From contig JAJTDF010000002.1 in assembly GCA_021294835.1 (NCBI GenBank), positions 32,821-96,820 of the forward strand: a DNA stretch of 64,000 nucleotides, given 5' to 3'. Below the pieces are notes generated by a model. That model was not told where the DNA came from and did not search any database. It saw only the letters and a program-made list of their open reading frames with translations. Positions within the stretch are counted from its first letter, which is position 1. Every line of letters begins with the position of its first letter. This document shows, in pieces, positions 1 to 9,254 of the stretch. This stretch comes from Planctomycetaceae bacterium. Its GTDB lineage: Bacteria; Planctomycetota; Phycisphaerae; Phycisphaerales; UBA1924. A program made the translations under genes and the position numbers.

Positions 1-47
1 AATCAGATCTACGGAAGTCGGCCACAGCGTCGACCAGCGAGCGGGGC

Positions 48-266
48 TCAGCCAGCGGGAGGAAGCGAAGAGCGCCCGGCGTCTGCTGTGGATGATGTCG
101 GAGGCCTTGCGGATGAGTGAGCAGCGTCCTGATCCTCGGTAAGGATGCGAAGCGCCGGGGTGTCCAGATCGTCGTATTGGCCGCCCCGAACGGCGCGGGC
201 GAACGCGTAGACCGCCAGAGCGGCCAGGCCGATGGCCAGCGGGAGGATGATGAAGATCACTTCCAT
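48..266 (-). CDS. ccoS: cbb3 oxidase assembly protein CcoS
   Basis: Protein of 72 residues and last gene of the cbb3 operon. It begins with one hydrophobic segment (about residues 2-19, starting MEVIFIILPLAIG), followed by a short polar tail with the sequence GGQYDDLDTPALRIL. That layout, one membrane anchor followed by a Gln-Tyr-Asp-Asp-Leu motif, is the signature of CcoS/FixS, needed for cofactor insertion into cbb3 oxidases. The start codon lies 10 bases inside the end of ccoI, so the two are translationally coupled. The C-terminal 35 residues are Ser/Ala/Pro rich and look non-essential. The window starts 47 bases beyond its stop codon, so whether the operon continues cannot be seen. Confidence 0.9.
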   Translation of the reverse strand: MEVIFIILPLAIGLAALAVYAFARAVRGGQYDDLDTPALRILTEDQDAAHSSARPPTSSTADAGRSSLPPAG

Positions 267-2764
267 GCGGAGGTTCCGAAGGTGCGCGAGCGGAGCGCGA
301 TGGCCAGGACGGTCAGCGAACTGGCCGGCATGACGATGGCGGCGATGATGGGATTGATGACGCCGAGGACGGCGCAGGAGCCGGCGACGACGTTGTAGAA
401 TAGCGAGGCCCACAGGGTGCGGCGGACCACCCGAAGGGTGCGGTGCGAGGCGTCGACCAATTCGGCGACGGCCTCCAGGCCGGGCCGGTTGAGGTACACA
501 TCGGCGGCGGCGAGGCTGGCCTCGGCCCCGCCATGCACGGCGATGCCGACGGTGGACGCGGAGAGGGCCGCGGCGTCGTTCACGCCGTCGCCGACCATGA
601 CGACCGGCCCGTGCTGCAGGGCCTCGCGGACGCGGGCGAGCTTGCCCTCGGGGCTGACCCCGCCGAAGAGGCGATCTTCGGGCAGCCCGAGAGCGCTGCC
701 GACGCGGGCGACCACGCTCTGCTCGTCACCGGAGACGATGGCGGGCTTGAATCCGATGGCGGAAAGGTGATCGATGACCGGCCGGGCGGAGTCGCGGAGG
801 GGATCGCCAAGGGCGAACAGGGCGCGGGCCCGGCCATCGACGGCGACCATCACGGGCGAAAGGCCCTGGGTGGCGGCGAGTTCCGCCCACGCGTGGGCAT
901 GGGGCGGAACGGTGACCCCGAGGCGGTGCATCATGGCGCGGGAGCCGACGGCGACCGGCAAGCCGCTCACGGTGGCCTGGATGCCCTCACCCAGGACCGA
1001 GCACACGCCCTGGGCGTGCAGGTCGGGGAGATCCAGCGGCCGACAGGCGGAGACGATGGCGCGGGCGGCCGGGTGGCTGCTGGTGCGTTCAACGGCCTGG
1101 GCCATGGCCAGGGCCTCGCGGCCGCCCTCGACCCAGGCGGCGGAGAGGCGACCGATGGTCAGCGTGCCGGTCTTGTCGAGCAGCAACGAGCCGGGCTGGG
1201 CCAGTTTCTCGAAGACCTCGCCGCCCTTGATGAGCACGCCCCGCTTGGCGGCGCGGCCGATGTTGATGGCGAAGACCAGCGGAGCGGCGAGCCCCAGAGC
1301 GCAGGGGCAGGTGACGATCAGCAGGGCGACAGCGTGATCGACGGCGTGAGCCGGATCCACGAAGAACCAGCCGATGAGCGTGAGAACGGCGATGATGGAG
1401 ACGCCGATCACAAAGCGGCCGGCGACGCGGTCGGTGAACTGGATGATGCCGGGCTTGGAGCGGGAGCCGTCTTCGACGAGCTTCATCAGTTTGGCCGCGG
1501 CGGTGTCCTCGCCGGTGGCGATGGCCCGAAGACGGATGGGGGCGGCGAGGTTGACCACGCCGGCCTGTACCAGATCATCGACATTGACGGCGACGGGGGC
1601 CGACTCGCCGGTCATGATGGAGCGATCCAGACTGGAGCGGCCGGTGATCACCACGCCATCGACGGGGACGCTGTCGCCGGCGAGCACTTCAACTGTCTCG
1701 CCAACCTGGACGGACTGGCTGGGAACGACCTTGATCCCGCCGTCGCGGAGAACGCGGGCGGTGGACGGGGTGAGGGCGTAGAGCAGTTCGACGGCGTCGG
1801 CGGTGGTGCGTTGCTGGCGGTACTGGATGAAGCGGCCGACCAACAGCAGGAAGACCAGGACGGTGAGGGAATCGAAGTAGATCTCACCCTGGCCGAGCAC
1901 ACCGTTGACGATGCCCTGGATGCCGCCGGCGAGCAGGCCCATGGCGATGGGGAGATCCAGATTTGGGCTGCGGGTGCGGACGGCGGCCCAGGCGTTGCGG
2001 AAGAAGACGGCCCCGGGCCAGCACAGCGAGAGCACCCCCAAGCCGGTGGAGAGCCAGTTGAAAAACGTCAGGTACTCGCCGGCGAGCGGACCGGTAACGC
2101 TGCCATAGAGCGCAAAGGCGATCACCATCACGTTGCCGGCGATGGCGCCGGCGACGCCGATGCGGATCAGTTGTCGCCGGTCCTCGCGGGCACGGACTTC
2201 GCGGCCGGTGCGGTCCTTGGCGGCGTGCGGGCGGTAGCCGAGGCTGTCGACGGTGCGGGCGACGCTGGAGAGGGGGACCTGGGCGGGGTCGTAGACGACG
2301 GTGAGCAGGTTGCGGCGGAACTGGACCGACGCCGAAGCGACGCCGGGGCAAACGGCGGGGAGTTTCTCAAGCAGCCAGACGCAGGCGGCGCAATGCAGGC
2401 CCTCGATGGCAAACTGGGCGGTCTTGAGGGTGCCGCCGCAGGGGCGGCAGTAGATCTCGGCGAAGGCGGGCTCGTCGAACTCTTCAAAGCGGCTGCCGGT
2501 GCCTTTGGCCTGGGCGGCGGCGCCGGTGGGCGAGCCGGTGGCGCGGGCGAGGTCGTAGTAGCGTTCAAGCCCGGCGGAATGGATGATCTGGAAGGCGGTG
2601 CGGCAGGCGCGGCAGCAGAACTGGTCGGCGGCGTTCTGCTCGATGAGACCGGCGGGCACGGGCAGAGAGCAGTGCCGACAGGCGATGCGCCCGGGGGGCT
2701 GAGCGGTTGGAGCCGCCCCGCCGCCCCGGAGCGCGTCGCCGGCTTGGAGCAGAGAGGAGATCAC
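257..2764 (-). CDS. ccoI: Copper-transporting P-type ATPase CcoI
   Basis: Predicted protein of 835 residues, an inner-membrane heavy-metal P1B ATPase that supplies copper for the CuB centre of cbb3 oxidase. Visible motifs are an N-terminal Cys-rich part (CRHC near 29-32, CCRAC near 50-54), a metal-binding GLHCAAC loop near 122-128, the translocation motif CPC at 487-489, the phosphorylated DKTGTLT at 530-536, and GDGVND near 730. The Cys-rich part before the heavy-metal domain is typical of the CcoI/FixI branch. I chose the GTG at 2764 because it overlaps the TGA of the preceding gene (GTGA) and places the Cys-rich domain near the N-terminus. The frame is open much further upstream, but there it only shadows neighbouring genes. 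Confidence 0.95.
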   Translation of the reverse strand: MISSLLQAGDALRGGGAAPTAQPPGRIACRHCSLPVPAGLIEQNAADQFCCRACRTAFQIIHSAGLERYYDLARATGSPTGAAAQAKGTGSRFEEFDEPAFAEIYCRPCGGTLKTAQFAIEGLHCAACVWLLEKLPAVCPGVASASVQFRRNLLTVVYDPAQVPLSSVARTVDSLGYRPHAAKDRTGREVRAREDRRQLIRIGVAGAIAGNVMVIAFALYGSVTGPLAGEYLTFFNWLSTGLGVLSLCWPGAVFFRNAWAAVRTRSPNLDLPIAMGLLAGGIQGIVNGVLGQGEIYFDSLTVLVFLLLVGRFIQYRQQRTTADAVELLYALTPSTARVLRDGGIKVVPSQSVQVGETVEVLAGDSVPVDGVVITGRSSLDRSIMTGESAPVAVNVDDLVQAGVVNLAAPIRLRAIATGEDTAAAKLMKLVEDGSRSKPGIIQFTDRVAGRFVIGVSIIAVLTLIGWFFVDPAHAVDHAVALLIVTCPCALGLAAPLVFAINIGRAAKRGVLIKGGEVFEKLAQPGSLLLDKTGTLTIGRLSAAWVEGGREALAMAQAVERTSSHPAARAIVSACRPLDLPDLHAQGVCSVLGEGIQATVSGLPVAVGSRAMMHRLGVTVPPHAHAWAELAATQGLSPVMVAVDGRARALFALGDPLRDSARPVIDHLSAIGFKPAIVSGDEQSVVARVGSALGLPEDRLFGGVSPEGKLARVREALQHGPVVMVGDGVNDAAALSASTVGIAVHGGAEASLAAADVYLNRPGLEAVAELVDASHRTLRVVRRTLWASLFYNVVAGSCAVLGVINPIIAAIVMPASSLTVLAIALRSRTFGTSAWK

Positions 2765-3612
2765 GGTGTGTCCTTGGTGCTGGGGGCGACGTTGCGCCCG
2801 CTGAGGCTGCCGGTGAGCGGGCAGCACGGAAGCGGCTGCTCGCCGATACGGGCGATGCCCGCCTCGCCCTGGGAGATGTCGGGAAGGCCCATGCCGATGT
2901 GACCCATCCGCTGGAGGACGGTGACCGAGCCGACGGCGATGAGGGCGAGGGCGGTCAGGGTGGGCAGGCGGCGACGCAGGGGCTCGGTGAGCAGGCGGGC
3001 GGCGGAGCCGACGGCGGCGAGCACCGGCAGCGTGCCAAGCCAGAAAACGGTCATGAGCACCGTTCCGTGCAGCGGCGAACCGGTGCCGGCAGCCGCGACC
3101 ACGAAGGCGTAGAGCCAGCCGCAGGGGAGCAGGGTGGTGAGCAGGCCGATGGTCAGGGCTCGCGAGAAGGGCGGCAGGGCGTTGGCCCGCTGGTAGCTCA
3201 GGCCCGCCAGGCGGCTGAGCCAGGCCGGGGAGGCGGCCCCCATGCGCACGCCCGCAGCCCGGAGCAACGCCAGGATGCCGAAGGCGACCATCAGGGCCCC
3301 GGCCAGCACGGCGGCGGCCTGCTGCACGCCGACCAGCGAGCCCCCCACTTCCAATGCAGCGCCCAGGCCGCCGGCGGCAGCGCCAAAGGCGAGGTAGGTG
3401 AACAGGCGGCCGCTGTGGTACGCCGCTTGAAGGGTGGCATGGGACTGCCACAGGCTCAGGGCGCGGCCGTTGACGGTGAGGGCGGCGCCGGTGGTGGTGG
3501 CGGTGGTGGACTCGCTGGCGGAGGCGAGCACGGCGAAGGGGCCGCACATGCCGGCGCAGTGCAGGCTGCCCAGAAGACTGGTGCCGAGTACGGTGAGCAG
3601 CAGCCCGCTCAT
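2761..3612 (-). CDS. SafE/TauE-type (UreH-like) membrane protein of the cco operon
   Basis: Membrane protein of 283 residues with about six hydrophobic segments. It opens with GTSLLGSLHCAGMCGPF, the conserved start of the UreH-like/SafE family often placed between ccoH and ccoI in cbb3 operons. The paired HCxGMCGP motif fits a metal-handling role, and copper delivery to the oxidase is the usual inference for this gene position. The ATG at 3612 overlaps the stop of ccoH (ATGA), and the 3' end overlaps the GTG of ccoI. The C-terminal 35 residues (CCPLTGSLSG) contain a second Cys pair. Function is inferred from context; direct evidence for the family is limited. Confidence 0.85.
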   Translation of the reverse strand: MSGLLLTVLGTSLLGSLHCAGMCGPFAVLASASESTTATTTGAALTVNGRALSLWQSHATLQAAYHSGRLFTYLAFGAAAGGLGAALEVGGSLVGVQQAAAVLAGALMVAFGILALLRAAGVRMGAASPAWLSRLAGLSYQRANALPPFSRALTIGLLTTLLPCGWLYAFVVAAAGTGSPLHGTVLMTVFWLGTLPVLAAVGSAARLLTEPLRRRLPTLTALALIAVGSVTVLQRMGHIGMGLPDISQGEAGIARIGEQPLPCCPLTGSLSGRNVAPSTKDTP

Positions 3613-4145
3613 GAACCGGCCTCGACTTTCTGCACACCGGCGGCGGGCACCTGGATGGACTGCACGGCGGTGAAGGCGTCGGAGCCACGGCGGGCGGAGA
3701 CGCGGATCTCCCACCAGCCGGCACGGTCGAGCCGGAGGTCGCCCTGGTAGGTGCCGGGCTGGCCTTCACCGAGGAAGACGGTGCGCTGATCGGCGGCGCG
3801 GGCCTGGTGGAAGGCGGTGACCTGGACGGTGGCGCCGTCGATGGGCTTGCTGTCGGCGCCGATCAGACGCAGTTGCAGCACAGGAGCACCTCCGCCGAGG
3901 GTCTCTCGGACACCAGGCTCGGCCTGCCAGCCGAGCTCCTTGTTGCGGCGGAGCTGAGCGGCGGTGCGGTCCCACGCGACGGCCTTGGCGTAGTAGTCCT
4001 TCTCCACGGCCATGGAGGCGTCGCCGGTGGCGAGGTAGATCAGGGCGGCGGCGCCCAGGACGTTCAGCCCGAGCAGAGCGACGATCAGACCGGGCCAGAG
4101 GCGGGTGCGGCGGAGGGACTGGGCTGCGTCAGGCGTGGGGAACAT
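3609..4145 (-). CDS. ccoH: cbb3 oxidase assembly protein CcoH/FixH
   Basis: Protein of 178 residues with one N-terminal membrane segment (about 18-39, LWPGLIVALLGLNVLGAAAL) and a periplasmic FixH-type beta domain. Family marks include KDYYAKAVAWDRTAAQ just after the membrane and a late GWWEIRV strand. FixH/CcoH binds the assembling cbb3 complex, especially CcoP. The ATG at 4145 lies 17 bases inside the 3' end of ccoG, and its stop overlaps the next ATG, so translation is coupled through this part of the operon. Confidence 0.88.
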   Translation of the reverse strand: MFPTPDAAQSLRRTRLWPGLIVALLGLNVLGAAALIYLATGDASMAVEKDYYAKAVAWDRTAAQLRRNKELGWQAEPGVRETLGGGAPVLQLRLIGADSKPIDGATVQVTAFHQARAADQRTVFLGEGQPGTYQGDLRLDRAGWWEIRVSARRGSDAFTAVQSIQVPAAGVQKVEAGS

Positions 4146-5847
4146 GGCGGGTCTCCTCGTTGACAGCGGGGGCAGGTGCGGAGGTCTGCGGCTTGGCGTG
4201 CTCGGCGTTGCGTGAGGACGGGCCAAGCAGGCGGTAGCTGCGGGTGATCTGAAGGCCGTCGCCATCGGTGAGCGTGAGGTTGACGTCGCAGATGCCCATC
4301 TTGAACACTGCGGGATCGATCAGCACGAGGGCGGGCTGGGTCTTCATCTCGCCGGGCTTGATGAGGATGGGGTTGGACTCAACCTGGATGCGGGGGCTGC
4401 CGGGGCCGGTGATCGACACGGCGTAGAGGTGCGGCTGGTCGGAGCGGTTGGTGACCTTGAGGGTGATCTGGTTGGAGATCTCGCCGGCGGCGGTGGTGTT
4501 GAAGGGCATGCCCCGGAACCGGAGCACGGCGAAGTCGGCGGTCTTGGCGGTGAGCAAAAGCGTGGCCAGAACGCTGAGCAGAACGGTGAGGATGACCGGG
4601 TAGATGAGCACGCGGGGACGCAGGAAGCGGCGGCGGTGACGCTCCACGGCGTTCTGCGAGGAGTAGCGGATCAGGCCCCGGGGCTTGCCGAGCTTGTCCA
4701 TCACCGAGTCGCAGGCGTCGATGCACTGGGCGCAGCCGATGCACTCGAGCTGCAGGCCGTCGCGGATGTCGATGCCGGTGGGGCAGACCTGCGTGCACAT
4801 GGTGCAGTCGATGCAGTCGCCCTTGGCTGGGGGGGTGGCGGGGGTGGCGGAGATGGCGGCGGGCGGCTGAGCGATCGCTTTGGAGCGGCAGTTGCCCGAG
4901 CAGGCGCCGTTTCCCTTGCAGCCTCCGGCGGAGGGCACAGCGGGCTGATCCAGCGTGGGAAGGCAGAGTTGCAGACCGCCGGCGGAATCGGCGGCGACAA
5001 GGCCGGCCGGCGTGGCCGGGGCCGGGGCCGAGGCCGGAACGCACGCTGCCTTGGCGCGGCCGGCCTTGCCTCGGGGCTCGCCCCGGAGGCGGTCGTAGAT
5101 GACGATGAGGCTGTCGCGGTCGAGCATGACGGACTGGAAGCGGCCGTAGGGGCAGGCGATCAGGCAGAGTTGCTCGCGGAAGAAGGCGAAGTCGAACATC
5201 ATCAGGGCGGTGACGAAGGCCATCACCAAGAACGGCAGCGGGTGCTCGATGGGGCTTCGCTGCACCCACTGCACCAGACTGTCGGCCCCGACGAAGTAGG
5301 CCAGGAAGGTGTTGGCCAGCGCGAAGCAGAGCACCAGGTAGACGGCGAACTTGATGGCGCGAGCGGCGGGGATGCGGCGGGGCGGATGGCCCGGGGCGCC
5401 CGTGAGCAGCCGCTCGATGGGGCGGAAGACAAACTCCATGTACACGGTCTGCGGGCAGCCCCAGCCGCACCAGACGCGCCCGAGCAGGGCGGTGACGAAG
5501 AAGACGGCGACGAAGAGGCTGACCATCAGCAGCGCGAGCATCAGGCTGTCGGTGGGCAGGAAGGTGCGGCCGAAGAGGGTGAACTCGCGGCGGAGGATGT
5601 CCAGCAGGATGACGGGCTTGTCGTTGATCTTCAGCCAGGGCAGGCTGACGAACACGGCGATCAGGGCGTATCCGACGGCGCGACGGGCGGAGAGGAAGCG
5701 GCCGGGCGCGAGGCGCGGGCGAATCCAGCGGCGTGAGCCGTCGGTGTTGAGGGTTGACAGGACGCGCTTCTCGGGCTGCAGCAGGTGGGGCGCGGTCTGG
5801 CCCGGCGCATGGGGGGCGCCGGGCGGGGGGGTTGAGATGGTCGACAT
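4129..5847 (-). CDS. ccoG: cbb3 oxidase accessory protein CcoG (4Fe-4S)
   Basis: Protein of 572 residues, a polytopic membrane ferredoxin (CcoG/FixG/RdxA) thought to reduce Cu(II) to Cu(I) for the oxidase. Marks are CGWGCPQTVYMEF at 127-139, CPYGRFQSVMLDRD at 232-245, and two ferredoxin clusters with Cys 345, 348, 351, 355 and 369, 372, 375, 379. A C-terminal immunoglobulin-like domain follows (about 460-550). The family is usually about 470 residues. The extra length is mostly a Pro/Ala-rich insert at about 264-341 carrying five additional Cys (269, 295, 310, 316, 320). The ATG at 5847 has GGAG seven bases upstream. Confidence 0.93.
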   Translation of the reverse strand: MSTISTPPPGAPHAPGQTAPHLLQPEKRVLSTLNTDGSRRWIRPRLAPGRFLSARRAVGYALIAVFVSLPWLKINDKPVILLDILRREFTLFGRTFLPTDSLMLALLMVSLFVAVFFVTALLGRVWCGWGCPQTVYMEFVFRPIERLLTGAPGHPPRRIPAARAIKFAVYLVLCFALANTFLAYFVGADSLVQWVQRSPIEHPLPFLVMAFVTALMMFDFAFFREQLCLIACPYGRFQSVMLDRDSLIVIYDRLRGEPRGKAGRAKAACVPASAPAPATPAGLVAADSAGGLQLCLPTLDQPAVPSAGGCKGNGACSGNCRSKAIAQPPAAISATPATPPAKGDCIDCTMCTQVCPTGIDIRDGLQLECIGCAQCIDACDSVMDKLGKPRGLIRYSSQNAVERHRRRFLRPRVLIYPVILTVLLSVLATLLLTAKTADFAVLRFRGMPFNTTAAGEISNQITLKVTNRSDQPHLYAVSITGPGSPRIQVESNPILIKPGEMKTQPALVLIDPAVFKMGICDVNLTLTDGDGLQITRSYRLLGPSSRNAEHAKPQTSAPAPAVNEETRHVPHA

Positions 5848-5952
5848 CGGATTCTCCAAGCCGGATGCCTTGCACACTCGGGAACGGATCGGGTTGTCAA
5901 GGCCGGAGTCCGCGGCTACACACCGCGGCCCGGCTGCGCCGTGTTCGGGGGA

Positions 5953-6636
5953 TCAGCCGTTGGGCTGAGTGGATGCGGAGGGAGCGAGGCTCACGCCGTC
6001 GCCGGTGGAGCCGGCGGGGCGAGCGGCGTTGCTGCTGCCGGTCTGGCCGTCGGGCTTGGCGGGGGCCTGCGGCCACGGGGCGACCTCGTGGTCATTGGCC
6101 AAGCCGGGGCCGGAGAGGTTGCGACCTCGGAGCGAGGCGACATACGCGGAGACGAGCATGAGCTCGTTGCCGTTGAGACGGTTGCGCCAGGCGGGCATGG
6201 CGCCGCTGTTGGCGCCGTCGGCGATGACGCGGACGATGTCCAGCGGGGCCTTGACGTTGCCGTACTTGTCATCGGTGAGGTTGGGGCCGACCATGCCGTG
6301 CCCGTCGGCGGCGTGGCAGGAGGCGCAGTTGGCCTTGTACATGCTCTCGCCGACGGCGAGCCACTTGGAGTCACCCATCAGCGAGAGCAGCGTGGCCTCG
6401 TCCTGCTTGAGGGTGCCCAGTTTGGCGAACTGCATCTTGTAGACGGCGGCCTGCTGCTTCTCGTGGGTGGAGGCGAGCGTGGGCGCGTCGGGGTCCATCT
6501 CCCAGATGATCCAGTAGAACGCGCTGAACAGGACGGTGGCGAAGAAGATCAGGTGCCACCAGCCGGGGGTGGGGTTGTCGTACTCGCGGATGCCGTCGTA
6601 CTCGTGGCCCACGGCGACTTGGTTCTGCTCGCTCAT
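5953..6636 (-). CDS. ccoP: cbb3 oxidase subunit III, CcoP, with one haem c
   Basis: Protein of 227 residues. The N-terminus has the CcoP pattern HEYDGIREYDNPTPGWW (11-27) followed by one membrane helix (about 28-46). A single class I cytochrome c domain follows, with CASCH at 104-108 and the likely axial Met 147 in SGAMPAW. Canonical CcoP has two CXXCH sites and is about 290 residues, so this is a mono-haem version. The C-terminal 45 residues are low-complexity Ser/Ala/Pro. It lies between ccoQ and ccoG and passes electrons from a soluble donor to the CcoO part of the fused subunit. Confidence 0.92.
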   Translation of the reverse strand: MSEQNQVAVGHEYDGIREYDNPTPGWWHLIFFATVLFSAFYWIIWEMDPDAPTLASTHEKQQAAVYKMQFAKLGTLKQDEATLLSLMGDSKWLAVGESMYKANCASCHAADGHGMVGPNLTDDKYGNVKAPLDIVRVIADGANSGAMPAWRNRLNGNELMLVSAYVASLRGRNLSGPGLANDHEVAPWPQAPAKPDGQTGSSNAARPAGSTGDGVSLAPSASTQPNG

Positions 6637-6719
6637 GGTGGTGATCCTGTGAATCGGCCCGGGGGTCGGGCGGGTGCGTGCGGGACGGGAGCGGGTGGAC
6701 GGGCGTCGGACCGGGCGGA

Positions 6720-6881
6720 TCAGTCCTCGTCGACCGGGATGCGGGCGAAGCGGTTGATGTCCGCCCGGCTGGTGCGGAAGGCCCGGCTGGCGACCAGGAC
6801 GAAGACGCCGAGGAAGATCACCAGCGCGGCCATCGGCCAGGCGGCGAGATCCATGTGGCTCATGACGTCGGAGAGTTTCAT
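6720..6881 (-). CDS. ccoQ: cbb3 oxidase small subunit CcoQ
   Basis: Small open frame of 53 codons between ccoNO and ccoP. Translation begins MKLSDVMSHMDLAAWPMAAL, then one hydrophobic helix (VIFLGVFVLVA), then a basic stretch ending in RIPVDED. One helix followed by a short polar tail, at this position of the operon, is the CcoQ/FixQ arrangement. CcoQ stabilises the association of CcoP with the complex. The upstream AAGGA serves as ribosome binding site. Confidence 0.85.
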   Translation of the reverse strand: MKLSDVMSHMDLAAWPMAALVIFLGVFVLVASRAFRTSRADINRFARIPVDED

Positions 6882-6932
6882 GGGGTTGAGTCCTTGCGAT
6901 GCGGGGAGCGGGACGTACCGGGGCGGGGCGAC

Positions 6933-9254
6933 TCAGTGGCCGCGGGTGGTGCTGGCGGTGGCAGCGCCGGCCTCGGCGGGCGGGGGCTTGGAGATGTCGA
7001 CGCCAAGCCGCTGGAGATAGGCGATAAGGGCAACGACCTTCTTGTTCTCAAGGTCCGCCGGGTACTGCTCGGGCAGGCCAGAGGGGCCGGCCTGGCGGCG
7101 AATGTCGTCAGCGATGGCCTTGGCCTGATCGCGGGCGGCCTTCTCGGCGGCGCCGTCATTGACCATCTTGCCGTAGGGCACGCCGAGCATGGCCATGGCG
7201 CGGACGCGGGCCTGGATGCCGCTGAAGGGCGTGTCCTGGGTGATCAGCCACGTGTAGCGGGGCATGATGCTGTTGGGGCTGGACTGGTTGGGGTCGTAGA
7301 AGTGGTAGAGGTGCCAGAGGCTGCTCTGCTTGCCGCCCTCACGGGCGAGATCCGGGCCGATGCGGCGGCTGCCCCACTGGAAGGGATGGTCGTAGACGAA
7401 CTCGCCGGGCTTGGAGTACTCGCCGTACCGCTTGGTCTCGGCGTAGATCGGCCGGATCATCTGGCTGTGGCAGTTGTAACAGCCCTCGGCGATGTAGATG
7501 TCGCGTCCGGCCAGTTCCAGCGGGGTGTAGGGCTGGACGCTGGCGATGGTGGGGACGTTGCTGCGGATGAGGAAGGTCGGAATGATCTCAAACAGCGAAG
7601 CGACCAGCACCGCCACGAGGACCAGCAGGGAGAACTTCAGGGGCTTGCGCTCCCAGACACGGTGCCAGAAGGCCTTGACCCAGACGTCGAGCTTCTTGCC
7701 GGTCTTGATGTTGGCGGTCAATTCAGAAGCGGGGGCAACGCCGTCGTCATAGTCGGGAAAGAGGGGCGGAGCGTCGTGGACGGGCTCGGCATAGACCGCC
7801 GGGCGGGCCTTCCAGGTCATCAGGACGTTCCAGGCCATCAGCAGGGCGCCGGCGAGGAACATGCTGCCGCCGATGAGGCGGACCCAGTACATGGGGATGA
7901 CCGCGGCGACGGTCTCGATGAACTCGGGGTACTTCAGCTGCCCGGCGTCGTCAAACGCCCGCCACATGAGGCCCTGGGTGAGGCCGGCGGCGTAGATGGG
8001 GATGATGTAGAGCAGGATGCCCAGCGTGCCCAGCCAGAAGTGCGCCGAGGCGAGCTTCTTGCTGTACAGCTCGGTCTGAAAGAGCCTGGGGGCGAGCCAG
8101 TAGATCATGCCGAAGGTCATGAAGCCGTTCCAGCCCAGGGCGCCGGCGTGGACGTGGGCGATGGTCCAGTCGGTGTAGTGGCTGAGGCTGTTGACGGTCT
8201 TGATCGAGAGCATGGGGCCCTCGAAGGTGCTCATGCCGTAGAAGGTGATGCCGACGACGTAGAACTTGAGGATGGGGTCCTGAGCGACCTTGTGCCAGGC
8301 GCCGCGGAGGGTGAGCAGGCCGTTCATCATGCCGCCCCAGCTGGGCATCCAGAGCATGACGCTGAAGAGCATGCCCAAGGTGCTGGCCCAGGCGGGCAGG
8401 GCGGTGTAGTGCAGGTGGTGCGGGCCGGCCCAGATGTAGATGAACACCAGCGACCAGAAGTGGATGATCGAGAGGCGGTAACTGAACACGGGGCGGTCGG
8501 CGGCCTTGGGCAGGAAGTAGTACATCATGCCCAGGAAGGGCGTGGTGAGGAAGAAGGCGACGGCGTTGTGGCCGTACCACCACTGCATGAAGGCGTCCTG
8601 CACGCCGGCGTAGACCGAGTAGGACTTGGTGGCCGAGACCGGCACCGCGAGGCTGTTGCCGACGTGCAGCACGGTGACGGCGATGATGGTGGCGATGTAG
8701 AACCAGAGGGCCACGTACATGTGGCGTTCGCGCCGCACCTTGAGGGTCATGAAGAAGTTGGTGCCGAAGAAGCCCAGCCACACCACGGCGATGAGCAGGT
8801 CGATCGGCCACTCCAGCTCGGCGTACTCCTTGCCCTGGGTGAGGCCCAGGGGGAGCGTGAGGGCGGCACACAGGATGATCAACTGCCAGCCCCAGAAGTG
8901 GAGGGCGCTGAGTTTGTCGCTCCACATGCGGGCCTTGCACAGCCGCTGGGTGGAGTAGTAGATGGCGGCGAAGATGGCGTTGCCGGCAAAGGCGAAGATG
9001 GCGGCGTTGGTGTGCAGGGGCCGGAGCCGGCCGAACGAGGTGAACTCGATGCCCAGGTTGGCGGCCGGGAAGGCCAGCTGCAGCGCGACCACCAGGCCGA
9101 CCAGAAACGCCACGCAGCCCCACACGACGGTGGCGGCCAGGAACTTGCGAACGATGGCGTCGTCGTAGACAAAGGCATCCATGCGGATGCCGCCGGGGGC
9201 TGCGGGCGGTGTGCTGGTCACTGAACCCGGCGATGAATGGGGCAATCCGGACAT
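6933..9254 (-). CDS. ccoNO: cbb3 oxidase fused subunits I/II, CcoN-CcoO
   Basis: Protein of 773 residues combining the catalytic subunit (about 25-480, twelve or so helices) with the mono-haem subunit (about 540-750). Ligands seen: His 81 (low-spin haem, LHTNAAIF), His 229 (CuB, WWYGHNAV), His 279/280 (CuB, AGPHHLHY), and His 368/370 (AHVHAG, high-spin and low-spin haems). The CcoO part has one membrane helix near 542-562, CYNCH at 592-596 and Met 664 in MPRYTWL. Fused CcoNO is known in several phyla, including planctomycetes. The start ATG has AGGAG seven bases upstream; Met 25 is an alternative. The oxidase reduces oxygen with high affinity and pumps protons. First gene of the operon. Confidence 0.96.
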   Translation of the reverse strand: MSGLPHSSPGSVTSTPPAAPGGIRMDAFVYDDAIVRKFLAATVVWGCVAFLVGLVVALQLAFPAANLGIEFTSFGRLRPLHTNAAIFAFAGNAIFAAIYYSTQRLCKARMWSDKLSALHFWGWQLIILCAALTLPLGLTQGKEYAELEWPIDLLIAVVWLGFFGTNFFMTLKVRRERHMYVALWFYIATIIAVTVLHVGNSLAVPVSATKSYSVYAGVQDAFMQWWYGHNAVAFFLTTPFLGMMYYFLPKAADRPVFSYRLSIIHFWSLVFIYIWAGPHHLHYTALPAWASTLGMLFSVMLWMPSWGGMMNGLLTLRGAWHKVAQDPILKFYVVGITFYGMSTFEGPMLSIKTVNSLSHYTDWTIAHVHAGALGWNGFMTFGMIYWLAPRLFQTELYSKKLASAHFWLGTLGILLYIIPIYAAGLTQGLMWRAFDDAGQLKYPEFIETVAAVIPMYWVRLIGGSMFLAGALLMAWNVLMTWKARPAVYAEPVHDAPPLFPDYDDGVAPASELTANIKTGKKLDVWVKAFWHRVWERKPLKFSLLVLVAVLVASLFEIIPTFLIRSNVPTIASVQPYTPLELAGRDIYIAEGCYNCHSQMIRPIYAETKRYGEYSKPGEFVYDHPFQWGSRRIGPDLAREGGKQSSLWHLYHFYDPNQSSPNSIMPRYTWLITQDTPFSGIQARVRAMAMLGVPYGKMVNDGAAEKAARDQAKAIADDIRRQAGPSGLPEQYPADLENKKVVALIAYLQRLGVDISKPPPAEAGAATASTTRGH

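Noticed and set aside
443..2902. Open frame of about 820 codons opposite ccoI
   Set aside because: Very Gly/Asp/Ala-rich translation without any domain, exactly antisense to a gene with all P-type ATPase motifs. A product of high GC.
6678..9224. Open frame of about 850 codons opposite ccoNO
   Set aside because: Antisense to the fused oxidase subunit, low-complexity translation, no ribosome site.
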